Shown: in pieces, positions 34,213 through 42,678 of the stretch
Numbering within the stretch: position 1 is the stretch's first letter
Layout of the letters: every line of letters starts with the position of its first letter
NCBI GenBank assembly: GCA_033762315.1
Contig: JANRLS010000165.1
Coordinates: 1-64,000 of the forward strand
Direction of reading: 5' to 3'
DNA: 64,000 nucleotides
From: CAYLLN01 sp033762315
GTDB taxonomy: Bacteria > Planctomycetota > Planctomycetia > Pirellulales > Pirellulaceae
Made by a program: the position numbers and the translations under genes
Notes under the pieces: model-generated
The model's input: the letters and a program-made list of their open reading frames with translations, nothing else
Databases searched by the model: none
Told to the model about the DNA's origin: nothing

Positions 34213-34845
34213 ATGTTCTTCAGCTTCGATGGCGTGGATGGGGCGGGCAAATCGACGCAGATTCGCCTGCTGGGGGCTTGGCTCCGCGGCCAGGGGCGCG
34301 AGGTCGTCGTCTGCCGCGATCCGGGCGGGACGCCGCTGGGCGAAAAGCTCCGGTCGCTGCTCCTCGATCTTCACGATGTGCCGATCCATCGCCGCAGCGA
34401 GATGCTGCTCTATATGGCGTCGCGGGCGCAGCTGGTCGAGGAGGTCATCCGCCCGGCACTGGAGGCCGATAAGTGCGTGATTAGCGACCGGTATTTGCTG
34501 GCGAACGTCGTTTATCAGGCGCATGGGGACGGGGCTTCGTCCCTGTCGCCCGACGATGTCTGGCAAGTCGGCGCGGTGACGGTCGGCGGCCTCATGCCCG
34601 ATCTTGTCTTCTTGCTCGACATGCCCGCCGAGCAGGCGGCCGCCCGCATTCAGCGGTCTCCCGACCGGATGGAAGCCCGCGGCCTCGACTATCTGGAGCG
34701 CGTCCGGCAAGGCTTCCTCACCGAAGCCCGCCGCTTTCCCCAAAAAATCGCCGTTATCAACGCCGACCAGCCGATTGAAGGCATTCACGCCGAAATCATC
34801 GCTGCCGCCCAGCGTATTCTCCCCGGCCCTAGCCCCCAGCCCTAG
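34213..34845 (+). CDS. tmk: Thymidylate kinase
   Basis: Tmk phosphorylates dTMP to dTDP for DNA synthesis. The 210-residue protein has the P-loop GVDGAGKST (7-15), the family DPGGTPLGEKLRSLLL stretch, SDRYLLANVVYQ around the base-binding region, and PDLVFLLDMP followed by a lid containing RIQRSPDRME. The length is normal. The C-terminal GPSPQP and the TAG stop come from a CCCTAGCCC repeat. It is followed after 9 bp by holB, an arrangement common in bacteria. Confidence 0.96.
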   Translation: MFFSFDGVDGAGKSTQIRLLGAWLRGQGREVVVCRDPGGTPLGEKLRSLLLDLHDVPIHRRSEMLLYMASRAQLVEEVIRPALEADKCVISDRYLLANVVYQAHGDGASSLSPDDVWQVGAVTVGGLMPDLVFLLDMPAEQAAARIQRSPDRMEARGLDYLERVRQGFLTEARRFPQKIAVINADQPIEGIHAEIIAAAQRILPGPSPQP

Positions 34846-34854
34846 CCCTGCCCC
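34826..34854 (+). repeat. CCCTAGCCC repeat forming the tmk end and the holB leader
   Basis: CCCTAGCC units recur across the tmk stop codon (TAG at 34843-34845) and the gap before the holB ATG at 34855. The repeat supplies tmk's last residues and its stop. Confidence 0.8.
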
Positions 34855-35910
34855 ATGCTCCGCGGCCACGCTCCCATCCTCGATCAATTTCGCCACGCCC
34901 TGTCGCGCGGTCGCCTCGCGAGCACGTTTTTGTTCGTCGGCCCGGCGGGCATCGGCAAGCGGCTGTTGGCCCTGCATCTGGCCCAGGCGCTGCTGTGCGA
35001 GCGGCGACCGGAGGAGCGGCTCGATCCGTGCGGCGAATGCCCCAGTTGCCGGCAGGTGCTGGCGGGGTCGCATCCCGATGTCGAAATCGTCGGCAAGCCG
35101 GCCGATAAGGCGTTCATTCCGGTCGAGTCGCTAATCGGCGATAAGGAGCACCGGATGCGGGCGGGGCTGTGCTACAACATCTCGAACAAGCCCTTCTCGG
35201 GCCGGCGGAAAATCGCCATCATCGACGATGCCGATTATCTCAATAAGGAAGGGGCCAACTGCCTCTTAAAAACGCTGGAGGAACCGCCGCCAAAGTCGAT
35301 CCTGATTCTGATCGGCACCAGCGAGCAGCGGCAACTGCCGACGATCCGTTCGCGGTGCCAGATCGTGCGGTTTGCCCCGCTGGCGGCTGACGATGTGGCG
35401 GCGATTCTGGTCGAGCAGGGGCTTTGCCCCGATCCGGCCGCCGCGCAAAAGGCCGCCCGGCAGGGGCACGGCAGCATCGAGCGGGCGAGCCTGTGGTGCG
35501 ACGAACGGCTCGTCGAGTTTCGGGTCGCGCTCTTGGCCATCCTTAGCGACCGCGAGCCGAGCCTGGCCGAAGCGAGCAAGCTCGTCGGCAGCTTCGTGGA
35601 CGAAGCGGGCAAGGAAGCGCCACTGAAGCGGGCCCGGCTGCGGCTGGTGTTTTCGCTGGCCGAGGAGTTTTATCGGCAATTGCTCGTGGCCGCGGCGGCG
35701 GGACAAAAATCGGGCGATCCGGCGCTCGACGAAGCAGCCACCCGCGCGTTGCGGTGGTTTCCCGGCGAGGAAGGGGCCGCCGCCTGCCTCGACCTCTGCC
35801 TCGATGCCTACGCCCATTTGGAGGCCAACGCCAACCAGGCGACGCTCATCGAGTGGTGGCTCGACGAGCTGGCAAGCGCCGCGCGGATGGGGCGCGTATC
35901 GGTGGGTTGA
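34855..35910 (+). CDS. holB: DNA polymerase III delta' subunit
   Basis: Delta' is a fixed subunit of the clamp loader that places the sliding clamp on primed DNA. The 351-residue chain has the AAA+ fold: a degenerate Walker A (GPAGIGKR, R36 where S/T is usual), a zinc module with C48, C59, C62 and C65, Walker B-like IAIIDDADYLN, the KTLEEPP sensor region, and SRCQ (arginine-finger SRC). Loss of the P-loop Ser/Thr is common in delta', which need not hydrolyse ATP. It follows tmk by 9 bp, as in many bacteria, and is most likely cotranscribed. Confidence 0.93.
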   Translation: MLRGHAPILDQFRHALSRGRLASTFLFVGPAGIGKRLLALHLAQALLCERRPEERLDPCGECPSCRQVLAGSHPDVEIVGKPADKAFIPVESLIGDKEHRMRAGLCYNISNKPFSGRRKIAIIDDADYLNKEGANCLLKTLEEPPPKSILILIGTSEQRQLPTIRSRCQIVRFAPLAADDVAAILVEQGLCPDPAAAQKAARQGHGSIERASLWCDERLVEFRVALLAILSDREPSLAEASKLVGSFVDEAGKEAPLKRARLRLVFSLAEEFYRQLLVAAAAGQKSGDPALDEAATRALRWFPGEEGAAACLDLCLDAYAHLEANANQATLIEWWLDELASAARMGRVSVG

Positions 35911-36067
35911 AGCCGGCCTGCGTGAAGCCGGCGCGGCGTGACCAGACTAGTCACGGCGGGGAACTTTTTCGCGCGCGACTTAGGGCGACGCGCGGCGGCG
36001 TAAGTCGTTGTGGCTCAGGCACCTGCGCGAATGCCTTGTGACGTAAGTCCCAAACCGCGCGAAAATC

Positions 36068-36103
36068 CGCGCGCAAGTTTCTTGACGCGCGCAGGTTTCT
36101 TAC
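36068..36103. repeat. 18-bp tandem repeat
   Basis: CGCGCGCAAGTTTCTTGA is followed directly by CGCGCGCAGGTTTCTTAC, with 15 of 18 positions equal. A weaker relative (GCGCGAAAATC) lies just before it. Function is unknown. Confidence 0.75.
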
Positions 36104-36135
36104 AGAAGATGACAGTTAATTTGTACACATGTCTC

Positions 36136-36162
36136 CTCGGCAGGATAGCGCATTCTGCCGAG
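36136..36162. terminator. Possible hairpin between holB and the HyuAB end
   Basis: Perfect 8-bp arms CTCGGCAG and CTGCCGAG with an 11-nt spacer, followed by CGGTATTTT on the plus strand. It lies 225 bp beyond holB, so it is a late terminator at best; a protein-binding site is equally possible. Confidence 0.35.
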
Positions 36163-36436
36163 CGGTATTTTCACCAGCGAGTGACCCATGCAGCCAACCA
36201 TCGATCCGCCCCCCAAGCCACAAATTCCCGGCGGCAACCGCGCGCCCCATGCCGAGTGGGCTACGCTGTCCCCCTCGGCTGCCGAAATTGATCGCACGAG
36301 GGGTGCCCAACCGTCCGCGGGGACGGGCTTATTGGGGGCGTCCCCAAACCCTAGTAACTATAGTAAGCCCGCCGCAAATCCACCCCCGCGCTTATTGCCC
36401 CGGCCCCCGGATGAAATCGCTGCAAATCGTTGCCAG

Positions 36437-39400
36437 TCAATGACTTGCGACCAGCCCCTCGCGCTCGCCATCGCCCCCGCCGGGCGGCACGAAGTTGGGG
36501 CGCGTAATAAGCCCCCAGCCCCCGCCACCCGGCGTTTCGATGGTGATGATGTCGCCGGGCTGCACCTCGATCTGAGCCAGGCCAGCCAGTGGCTCGACGC
36601 GCCCAGCGGCGCGAGTGAGCGTGTTCTTGCCGAGCGCGCCGGACTCGCCGCCGGCCAGCCCAAAGGGGGGAAATGGTCCGCGGCGCTGCGTAAGGAGCGA
36701 CAGGGTCAGCGGGCGGAGGAATTCGATCCGCCGGACCACGCCGTCGCCGCCGCGCCGTTGCCCCGCGCCGCCGGAGCCCCGGCGGATCGAGAACTCGACC
36801 AGTCGCACCGGATAGCGGGCCTCCAGCACTTCGGGATCGGTCAGCCGGGTGTTGGTCATGTGCGTATGCACGGCATCCGCGCCGTCGGCCGCGGCCGTCG
36901 CGCCGCTGCCGCCGCAGATGGTTTCGTAGTAGCCGAAGGTGGCGTCGCCGAAGAGCAGGTTGTTCATCGTCCCTTGGCTGGCGGCGGCGAGTCCCAGCGC
37001 GCCGAGCAGCGTATCGACCACCCGCTGCGAGGTTTCGACGTTCCCGCCGACCACGGCCGCGCAATCCTCCGGCCGCTCGCGCTCGGGGGGGCTGAGAATT
37101 CCCTCGGGCACGATCAGGTTGATCGGGGCGAGGACACCCTGGTTCAGGGGAATCTCTTCGCCGATCAACAGCCGCAAGACATACATCACCGCCGCGGTGA
37201 CGATCGCCCGATTGGCATTCAAGTTGCCCGGCGAAAGCGGCCCGCTGCCGGTGAAGTCGATGGTCGCCTCGTCCCCCACGATCGTGATCGCGACGTGGAT
37301 CGGCGTGCCGTCGTCGAGATATTCGGTGAATTCGCGCCGGCCGGGCGGCAGGCTGGCGAGCGTGGCCCGCATCTTCCGCTCGGCAGCGGTTTGGATGTGC
37401 CGCATGTAGGCCAGCACCACGGGCTGCGAATACCGCTCGATCATCCGCGTCAGGTCATTCGCTCCCTGCTGGTTGGCGGCCATTTGAGCCGTGATGTCGG
37501 CCAGGTTCGTCTCGGGCGAACGGCTCGGATGCTGGCCCGCCGCCAAGAGCGACCGCAGCTGTTCGAGTCGCGATACGCCCCCAGCGACGGCGCGGAAGTT
37601 GCGAATCAGCACTCCCTCGTCGGCGAGCGTTCGCGAAAAAGGCGGCATCGACCCCGGCGCGATCCCGCCGATCTCGGCATGATGGGCCCGACTGGCGGTG
37701 AAGAACAACAGCTGCGAGTTCAAAGTTCCAGGTTCAAAGTTCAAAGTTGAGGAATCGGAACCTTGAACTGGATTGTGGAACACCGGTGTGACGACCGTGA
37801 CATCCGGCAGGTGCGAGCCGCCACGATAGGGATCGTTGGTGACGAACACATCTCCCGGCTGCATGGCGGGATTGTCGGCGATGACCCGCCGCACCGTTTC
37901 GCCCATCGCCCCCAGATGGACCGGAATATGCGGCGCGTTGACGACGAGATCGCCGGTCGCCGTGAAAATCGCACAGCTAAAGTCGAGCCGCTCCTTCACA
38001 TTGACGCTGGTCGAAGTGCCGCGGAGCGTGATTCCCATCTGCGTCGCGATGGCGGTGAAGTGGTTGCTGAAAACTTCGAGCTGCACCGGATCGGGGGAGG
38101 AAGAAAGGGCTGGAGGCTGGCTGCTAGGGCTGGGGGACGAAAAGTTCAGGAAGGGCGAGGCTCCCGCCGAGCCGCCGGCGGATTTCGGATTTCGGATTTC
38201 GGAATTCGGATTTGCTTGGCTTTTGGTGCTTGGTTCTTGGTCATTCCCGCCCGCGTCAGACGTCAGCACAAGCTCGCCGCCGCCAAGCAATTCCCCACGC
38301 CAACCAGCGTCAACAATCGTCGTCGTCAGCGGCTCGACGAGGATGGCGGGGCCGTCAATCACCGCGCCAGGCCGCAGCCGCTCGCGGTCGTAGAGCGCGG
38401 CTGTTTGCGATGCGCCAGCGACGACGAGACCGCGTGTGCCGTCGGGAGTCGGCACATAAGCGGCCGCGGACGAAGAGCGACGCGCCGGAGCGTCGGATCG
38501 GCCACGGGCCGCCACCCGCGCGGCGACGATTTCCAGAGGTCGCTGCTCGTACACATAGCCATACAGACGGCGATGCTCGCTGGTGAAGACCGCGGCGTAG
38601 TCGCCAGCGGCCGGCTCGGCAATGGAAAGCGGAACATCGGTGCCGACGTAGCGGAGGTCGAGCGAGCGGGTGATCTCGATCTGCTCGGCCGTGCCGCCAT
38701 CGGCCAGCACATCATCGTTCGCTTCCCGGCTGAGCCGATCCAGCAACTGCCGGGCGCGCGACAATCCCGCCGCATCGAGCCGCTGATAGACGCCGGCCGA
38801 GCGATGCTTGACGATGTCGGCCAGTCCCATTCCCAGGGCACACAGCACGCCGGCATCGGGGTGGCTCAGCACGCGCCTGATGCCCAGCTCGGCGGCGACG
38901 GCGCAAGCATGTTGCGGCCCGGCGGCACCGAACGCGACGAGCACGTAGTCGCGCGGGTCGTATCCCTTGGCAATCGAAATCGAGCGAATCGCCTGGGCCA
39001 TGTTGGCGTTGGCGATGCGCAGGAACCCCTCGGCCAAGGCAATTGGCGAGAGGGACGTGGCGAGCTGGCTGGCAACTTCGTCCAGCCGCCGCCGCACCGC
39101 CTGGTAGTCGAGTGGAAACGGAAAATGGTCCGGCAACAGGCGACCGAGAAGAAAATTGCAGTCGGTCACGGTGAGCGGCCCGCCCCGCCCATAGCAAGCG
39201 GGACCAGGATCGGCCCCCGCGCTGTCGGGGCCGACGACGAGCTTCATGCCGTCGAATTTGCAGACCGAGCCGCCGCCGGCCGCGACCGTCTCGATCGCCA
39301 GCATCGGGGCAACGATCCGCACGCCGGCCTTCTCGGTTTCAAACTCATATTCGAAGCGGCCGTCGAACCGCGAAACATCGGTGCTTGTGCCTCCCATGTC

Positions 39401-40498
39401 GAAGCCGATCGCCCGCGGAAAACCAGCCACTTCGGCCACGCGCGAAAAGCCGACAACTCCGCCGGCAGGACCGGAAAGGACGCTGTCCTTGCCGGTGAAA
39501 CTGGCCGCGCTCGCGAGGCCGCCGCTGCTGGTCATGAGGCGGAGGTTGGTGGTGGGACGCTCGACCGGATTTCCGCCCGGACCCTCACCCCGATCCTCTC
39601 CCAGTGGGAGAGCGAGAGAGGAGCGGAGCCGCCCGATGTACGTCCGCAGAATCGGGTTCAGATAGGCATCGACCACCGTCGTGTCGCCGCGCGGCACCAG
39701 CTTCATCAGCGGGGAAACGCGGGTCGAAATGCTGACTTCGGCAAAGCCCAGGTCGCGGGCGATTTGCTCGACGACCAGCTCATGGGCCGGATTGGCATAG
39801 GCATTGTGCAGGCAGATCGCCAGCGACTCGATCCCGGCCCCTTGCAGCGTCGCGAGCGCGGCTCGAACTTGCTCGGCTCGCGGGGTCTGCAGCACGGTGC
39901 CGTCGGCGGCGATTCGCTCGTCGATCTCGGCGACGGCCGAGAAGAGGGGCACGGGCTTCTGGATCGCCAGCTCGAACAGCTTCGGCCGATTCTGGTACCC
40001 GATGTGCAGGATGTCGGCGAGGCCGCGGGTCGTCACCAGGCCTGTCTTCGCTCCGCGGCGCGTCAGCAGGGCATTCGTGCCGCGCGTGGTCCCCAGGCGC
40101 ATGTCGCAGGGCGGAATCGGCTGATCGAGAGCAAGACCCAGGAAGAGGCGAATCGCCAAGATCGGGGCCTCTTCGGGGGAAACCAGCTCATACGCGCGAC
40201 CCGGCGGAAGCGAAGTTCCCGCGATTCGCCCCGGCTGCGAGTGGGTCACCGCCGATTCGCCAATCACGCGGCCCGTGTCGTCCAGCACGCGGAGCCGGTA
40301 GCCGCTCCAAAAACCGGCCGGCTCGGCGCGGGCCGGATCGACGATGTGGCTCGCCGACGAACCCGCGCCGACCGCTCCTTTGGTCACGGCCGAGCTGAGC
40401 ACCTTGCGCCGCAGCGTGACACCATCGGGCCGGCGAGCGAGGCAATCGGTGAAGGTGCCCCCAACATCGAGCCAGAACTGCCAGCACGGGGGGGTCAT
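36437..40498 (-). CDS. HyuA-HyuB fusion (hydantoinase / 5-oxoprolinase-like)
   Basis: HyuA and HyuB together cleave cyclic amides such as N-methylhydantoin or 5-oxoproline using ATP. Residues ~1-690 are HyuA, with an actin-like DVGGTFTDCLA loop, TTRGTNALLTRRGAKTGLVTT, GGVVGF, DMGGTSTDVS, GADPGPACYGRGGPLTVTD and AFGAAGPQHACAVA. Residues ~804-1340 are HyuB, with the HFTAIATQMG start, CAIFTATGDLV, PGDVFVTNDPYRGGSHLPDVTVVTPVF split by repeat DNA, and a final GDIITIETPGGGGWG. The linker (~750-803) and part of HyuB are made from repeats. Fusion is as in eukaryotic 5-oxoprolinase. It overlaps the upstream OppA-like gene by 4 bp (ATGA), implying coupled translation; use of peptide-derived 5-oxoproline is inferred. 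Confidence 0.94.
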   Translation of the reverse strand: MTPPCWQFWLDVGGTFTDCLARRPDGVTLRRKVLSSAVTKGAVGAGSSASHIVDPARAEPAGFWSGYRLRVLDDTGRVIGESAVTHSQPGRIAGTSLPPGRAYELVSPEEAPILAIRLFLGLALDQPIPPCDMRLGTTRGTNALLTRRGAKTGLVTTRGLADILHIGYQNRPKLFELAIQKPVPLFSAVAEIDERIAADGTVLQTPRAEQVRAALATLQGAGIESLAICLHNAYANPAHELVVEQIARDLGFAEVSISTRVSPLMKLVPRGDTTVVDAYLNPILRTYIGRLRSSLALPLGEDRGEGPGGNPVERPTTNLRLMTSSGGLASAASFTGKDSVLSGPAGGVVGFSRVAEVAGFPRAIGFDMGGTSTDVSRFDGRFEYEFETEKAGVRIVAPMLAIETVAAGGGSVCKFDGMKLVVGPDSAGADPGPACYGRGGPLTVTDCNFLLGRLLPDHFPFPLDYQAVRRRLDEVASQLATSLSPIALAEGFLRIANANMAQAIRSISIAKGYDPRDYVLVAFGAAGPQHACAVAAELGIRRVLSHPDAGVLCALGMGLADIVKHRSAGVYQRLDAAGLSRARQLLDRLSREANDDVLADGGTAEQIEITRSLDLRYVGTDVPLSIAEPAAGDYAAVFTSEHRRLYGYVYEQRPLEIVAARVAARGRSDAPARRSSSAAAYVPTPDGTRGLVVAGASQTAALYDRERLRPGAVIDGPAILVEPLTTTIVDAGWRGELLGGGELVLTSDAGGNDQEPSTKSQANPNSEIRNPKSAGGSAGASPFLNFSSPSPSSQPPALSSSPDPVQLEVFSNHFTAIATQMGITLRGTSTSVNVKERLDFSCAIFTATGDLVVNAPHIPVHLGAMGETVRRVIADNPAMQPGDVFVTNDPYRGGSHLPDVTVVTPVFHNPVQGSDSSTLNFEPGTLNSQLLFFTASRAHHAEIGGIAPGSMPPFSRTLADEGVLIRNFRAVAGGVSRLEQLRSLLAAGQHPSRSPETNLADITAQMAANQQGANDLTRMIERYSQPVVLAYMRHIQTAAERKMRATLASLPPGRREFTEYLDDGTPIHVAITIVGDEATIDFTGSGPLSPGNLNANRAIVTAAVMYVLRLLIGEEIPLNQGVLAPINLIVPEGILSPPERERPEDCAAVVGGNVETSQRVVDTLLGALGLAAASQGTMNNLLFGDATFGYYETICGGSGATAAADGADAVHTHMTNTRLTDPEVLEARYPVRLVEFSIRRGSGGAGQRRGGDGVVRRIEFLRPLTLSLLTQRRGPFPPFGLAGGESGALGKNTLTRAAGRVEPLAGLAQIEVQPGDIITIETPGGGGWGLITRPNFVPPGGGDGEREGLVASH
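37718..37768. repeat. In-frame GTTCAAA heptad repeat inside the HyuB half
   Basis: GTTCAAA/GTTCCAG units (37718-37749), ending with AACCTTGAAC (37759-37768), encode the residues around STLNFEPGTLNSQ just after the conserved PVFHN segment. It is in frame and belongs to the heptad family also found at 16131 and 62674. Confidence 0.85.
38105..38242. repeat. Composite repeat tract encoding the HyuA-HyuB linker
   Basis: In + strand order: a GGGCTGG/CTAGGGCTGGG block (38105-38137, the C-rich family reversed), a GGGCGAGGCTCCCGCCGAGCC block (~38150-38175), GGATTTC units (38180-38213), and a GCTTGGCTTTTGGTGCTTGG block to 38242. In the gene's sense these encode linker residues such as NPNSEIRNPKS and SPSPSSQPPALSS. 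A copy of the last block is at 49213-49258. Confidence 0.85.
39581..39620. repeat. In-frame palindromic element in the HyuA half
   Basis: ACCCTCACCCC leads to inverted arms CTCTCCC (39596-39602) and GGGAGAG (39606-39612), on the strand opposite to the gene. It encodes a loop around LALPLGEDRGEGPGG and keeps the frame open. Confidence 0.85.
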
Positions 40499-42504
40499 TT
40501 CACGATCTCGATCAGCTTCAGCGGATGTTCATCCTGCACGTTGCAAAAGAAGCCCTTCACATGCGGTCGAACCAGATTCTTCGAAACGTAGAAATAGATC
40601 GGCAAGATCGGCGCTTCGTCGAGCAAAATCTGCTCGGCATCGTGCAGCATTTGCATCCTCCGGGCCGCGTCGGGCTCGCGGGCGGCATCGTCAATCAGCT
40701 TGTCATAGGCCGCGTTGCTCCAGCCGGTTTGATTGTTCTCGCCGCCGGTGACGAACATGTCGAGAAACGTATTCGGATCGGCATAGTCGGCGACCCAGGC
40801 GGCCCGGCTGACGACATAGTCCAGCTTGTGCTGCGAATCGAGATAGACTCCCCACTCCAGCCCGCGCAGCTGGGCATCGACCCCCAAACCCTCTTTCCAC
40901 ATCTGCTGGATCGTCTCGGCGATCGTGCGGTGGGCGTCGAGATCGTTGTACAGAATTTCGATCGGCGGCAGCCCTTTCCCTCCCGCATGTCCCGCTTCGG
41001 CCAGCAACTTTTGAGCGGCGGAAACATCGAACGGCAAGCCGGCGGGAGCTTGATAGCCGGCGAGCCCCGGCGGATCGAGGGCCGTGGCCGGCTTTTCCCC
41101 CGCCCGCGTCACCAGCTCGCAGATTTTGGACTTGTCGATCGCCATGCCGAGCGCCCGGCGGACGCGCGGATCGGGGAGCTTCCCGACGTTGATCCGATAG
41201 AAATACGTCGTCAACATCGGGGCGCTGTGGAACTCGGCCGCGTATTTGGTGCGGAGCTTGGGGATCGTGCTCGGGGGCATGATGGTCGCCCAGTCGAGTT
41301 GCCCATTCAGATACATATTGAGGCTCGTCGTTTCGCTCTTCACCGCCATCGCATCGATGCTGCTCAGCTTCACGCGGTCGGCATCCCAATAGCGCGGGTT
41401 TTTGACCATGCGGATGCGGTCGCGAATGCGGCGGAAATGCAGCGTGAACGGCCCATTGCTGACGATCTTGCCCGGCTGAGTCCAGGCGGGGCTGCCGTGG
41501 GTTTCGACGCAGCGGCGATTGACCGGATAAAGCGGATAGAACGCGACGAGATCGTTGAAATAGGCCGTGGGGCTATTGAGCGTGACGATCAGCTTGTCGG
41601 GCGACGGTGCCCGAACGCCGACCGTCGCGGCAAAGTCGGGAAGCACCTGCATGCAGGCCACGAGCTTGTCGAGTGGCGGCGGAGGGGGAGTCATCGTCGT
41701 CGCTTGCGCGCGGGCAGCCGAAACATCTTTGGCGAACAGCCTGAGTTTTCCCTCTCCCCTGGCGGGAGAGGGGCTAGGGGTGGGGGGCGTCGCCGTGGGG
41801 GATTTCGCCGCGTCGAACTCCACCGCATAGACCCACGCCCGTCGCCAGGCCGCTTCCGCTTTCGAGCGGGCGTCTTCGCTGGCGTCGGTGGGCAACAAAT
41901 CGGGCTGTGGCGGCTTGTGAATCGCGCGCAGGATGCCTCGCTCGACGGTCCCTTGCGGAAAAGGTTGATCGGGAGTTTTGCGGTCCGCCAGCTCGACTTC
42001 GACCTGGTCACCGCTGGCGACTTCGGCCGTGTTATACGCCTTGGCCCCGGCGATGTAGTACAGCTGATACGCGTATTTGCTGGCGGTTTCGGGATGCAGG
42101 GTTCGCATCCACGACCAGGCGAAATCGTCGGCCGTGACCGGGGTCCCATCGGACCACAGCATCCCCTTGCGGATGCGGAACGTGTAGGTCTTGCCGTCGG
42201 CCGAGATTTCGGGAAGCTCGGCCATCGCGGGCTGAGGAGTCATTTCGACGTTGGTCGTGGGTCCGGCCGACTTCTCCCAACCGGCGGGAGGAGCATTGCG
42301 AAGCAGCCCCTCAAAAAGGCCGTTGATGACTCGATTTTCCGGCTGGCCGGTCGCGAGGCCGGGGTCGATGGTTTCGACCTCGTTGCCGTTGTCGAACGTG
42401 AAATCGGCCCTCGGAAGCGTGCCAAACGACACCGCCCAGGCGATGGCGGCGACGAGCAAACCCATGGCGAGAAACGGAAACGCGCGGCGAATGAAGTGCG
42501 GCAT
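40495..42504 (-). CDS. OppA-like peptide/oligopeptide ABC-type substrate-binding protein
   Basis: This is the extracytoplasmic solute-binding family (SBP_bac_5), which captures peptides or other solutes for an ABC importer. A single N-terminal hydrophobic segment (FPFLAMGLLVAAIAWAVSF) is anchor or signal; no lipobox cysteine is seen. Hallmarks are ETIDPGLATGQPENRVINGLFEGLL, the FRIRKGMLWSDGTPVTADDFAWSWMR block, VVNNPRYWD-like MVKNPRYWDADRVKL, and late NQTGWSNAAYDKLIDDA. At 669 residues it is longer than usual, partly because of an in-frame repeat at 41750-41787. No permease or ATPase gene is adjacent. Its stop overlaps the HyuAB start by 4 bp. Confidence 0.93.
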   Translation of the reverse strand: MPHFIRRAFPFLAMGLLVAAIAWAVSFGTLPRADFTFDNGNEVETIDPGLATGQPENRVINGLFEGLLRNAPPAGWEKSAGPTTNVEMTPQPAMAELPEISADGKTYTFRIRKGMLWSDGTPVTADDFAWSWMRTLHPETASKYAYQLYYIAGAKAYNTAEVASGDQVEVELADRKTPDQPFPQGTVERGILRAIHKPPQPDLLPTDASEDARSKAEAAWRRAWVYAVEFDAAKSPTATPPTPSPSPARGEGKLRLFAKDVSAARAQATTMTPPPPPLDKLVACMQVLPDFAATVGVRAPSPDKLIVTLNSPTAYFNDLVAFYPLYPVNRRCVETHGSPAWTQPGKIVSNGPFTLHFRRIRDRIRMVKNPRYWDADRVKLSSIDAMAVKSETTSLNMYLNGQLDWATIMPPSTIPKLRTKYAAEFHSAPMLTTYFYRINVGKLPDPRVRRALGMAIDKSKICELVTRAGEKPATALDPPGLAGYQAPAGLPFDVSAAQKLLAEAGHAGGKGLPPIEILYNDLDAHRTIAETIQQMWKEGLGVDAQLRGLEWGVYLDSQHKLDYVVSRAAWVADYADPNTFLDMFVTGGENNQTGWSNAAYDKLIDDAAREPDAARRMQMLHDAEQILLDEAPILPIYFYVSKNLVRPHVKGFFCNVQDEHPLKLIEIVK
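41750..41787 (-). repeat. In-frame palindromic element in the OppA-like gene
   Basis: Inverted arms CCCTCTCCC (41750-41758) and GGGAGAGGG (41764-41772) are followed by a CTAGGGGTGGGGGG trailer. In the gene's sense it encodes the residues around TPPTPSPSPARGEGK, an insertion in a variable surface loop. It is the same family as the elements at 32316 and 39581. Confidence 0.85.
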
Positions 42505-42678
42505 GATGAGGCAATTCTTCCCGCTCGTGGCCGGGCAGGCAAGTGCGGGCAGGTTGGCCGATTCTGACTTTCCGGCATCGTTGGCGGTGGCTGGGCAAGT
42601 GCCGCCACTGGCATGAGCTCGCTGCCGCTAACCCTTTTTCCAGCGATGGGGATCAACGTCGCGATTGGGACTGCGCTG

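Larger units (their letters stand above)
35911..36436. other. 526-bp convergent intergenic region with small repeats and hairpins
   Basis: No gene is supported here. It holds a degenerate 18-bp tandem repeat (36068-36103), an 8-bp inverted repeat (36136-36162), a 7-bp inverted repeat GGGGACG/CGTCCCC (36319-36345), and an AT-rich ACTATAGT palindrome (36357-36364) flanked by GGCTTA and TAAGCC. It separates the holB end from the HyuAB end, so some of these may be transcript ends, but none has a long U-tract. Confidence 0.65.

Noticed and set aside
36319..36369. Replication origin
   Set aside because: TAGTAA-like triplets and palindromes are present, but there are no DnaA-box cluster, dnaA or dnaN.
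36188..37750. 520-residue plus-strand frame starting in the holB-HyuAB gap
   Set aside because: Most of it is antisense to HyuB; the unique first ~80 residues are low-complexity and have no ribosome-binding site.
37763..40591. 942-residue plus-strand frame
   Set aside because: Antisense to the HyuAB fusion, Arg/Ala/Gly-rich without any domain.
40525..42567. 680-residue plus-strand frame
   Set aside because: Antisense to the OppA-like gene, no recognisable domain.
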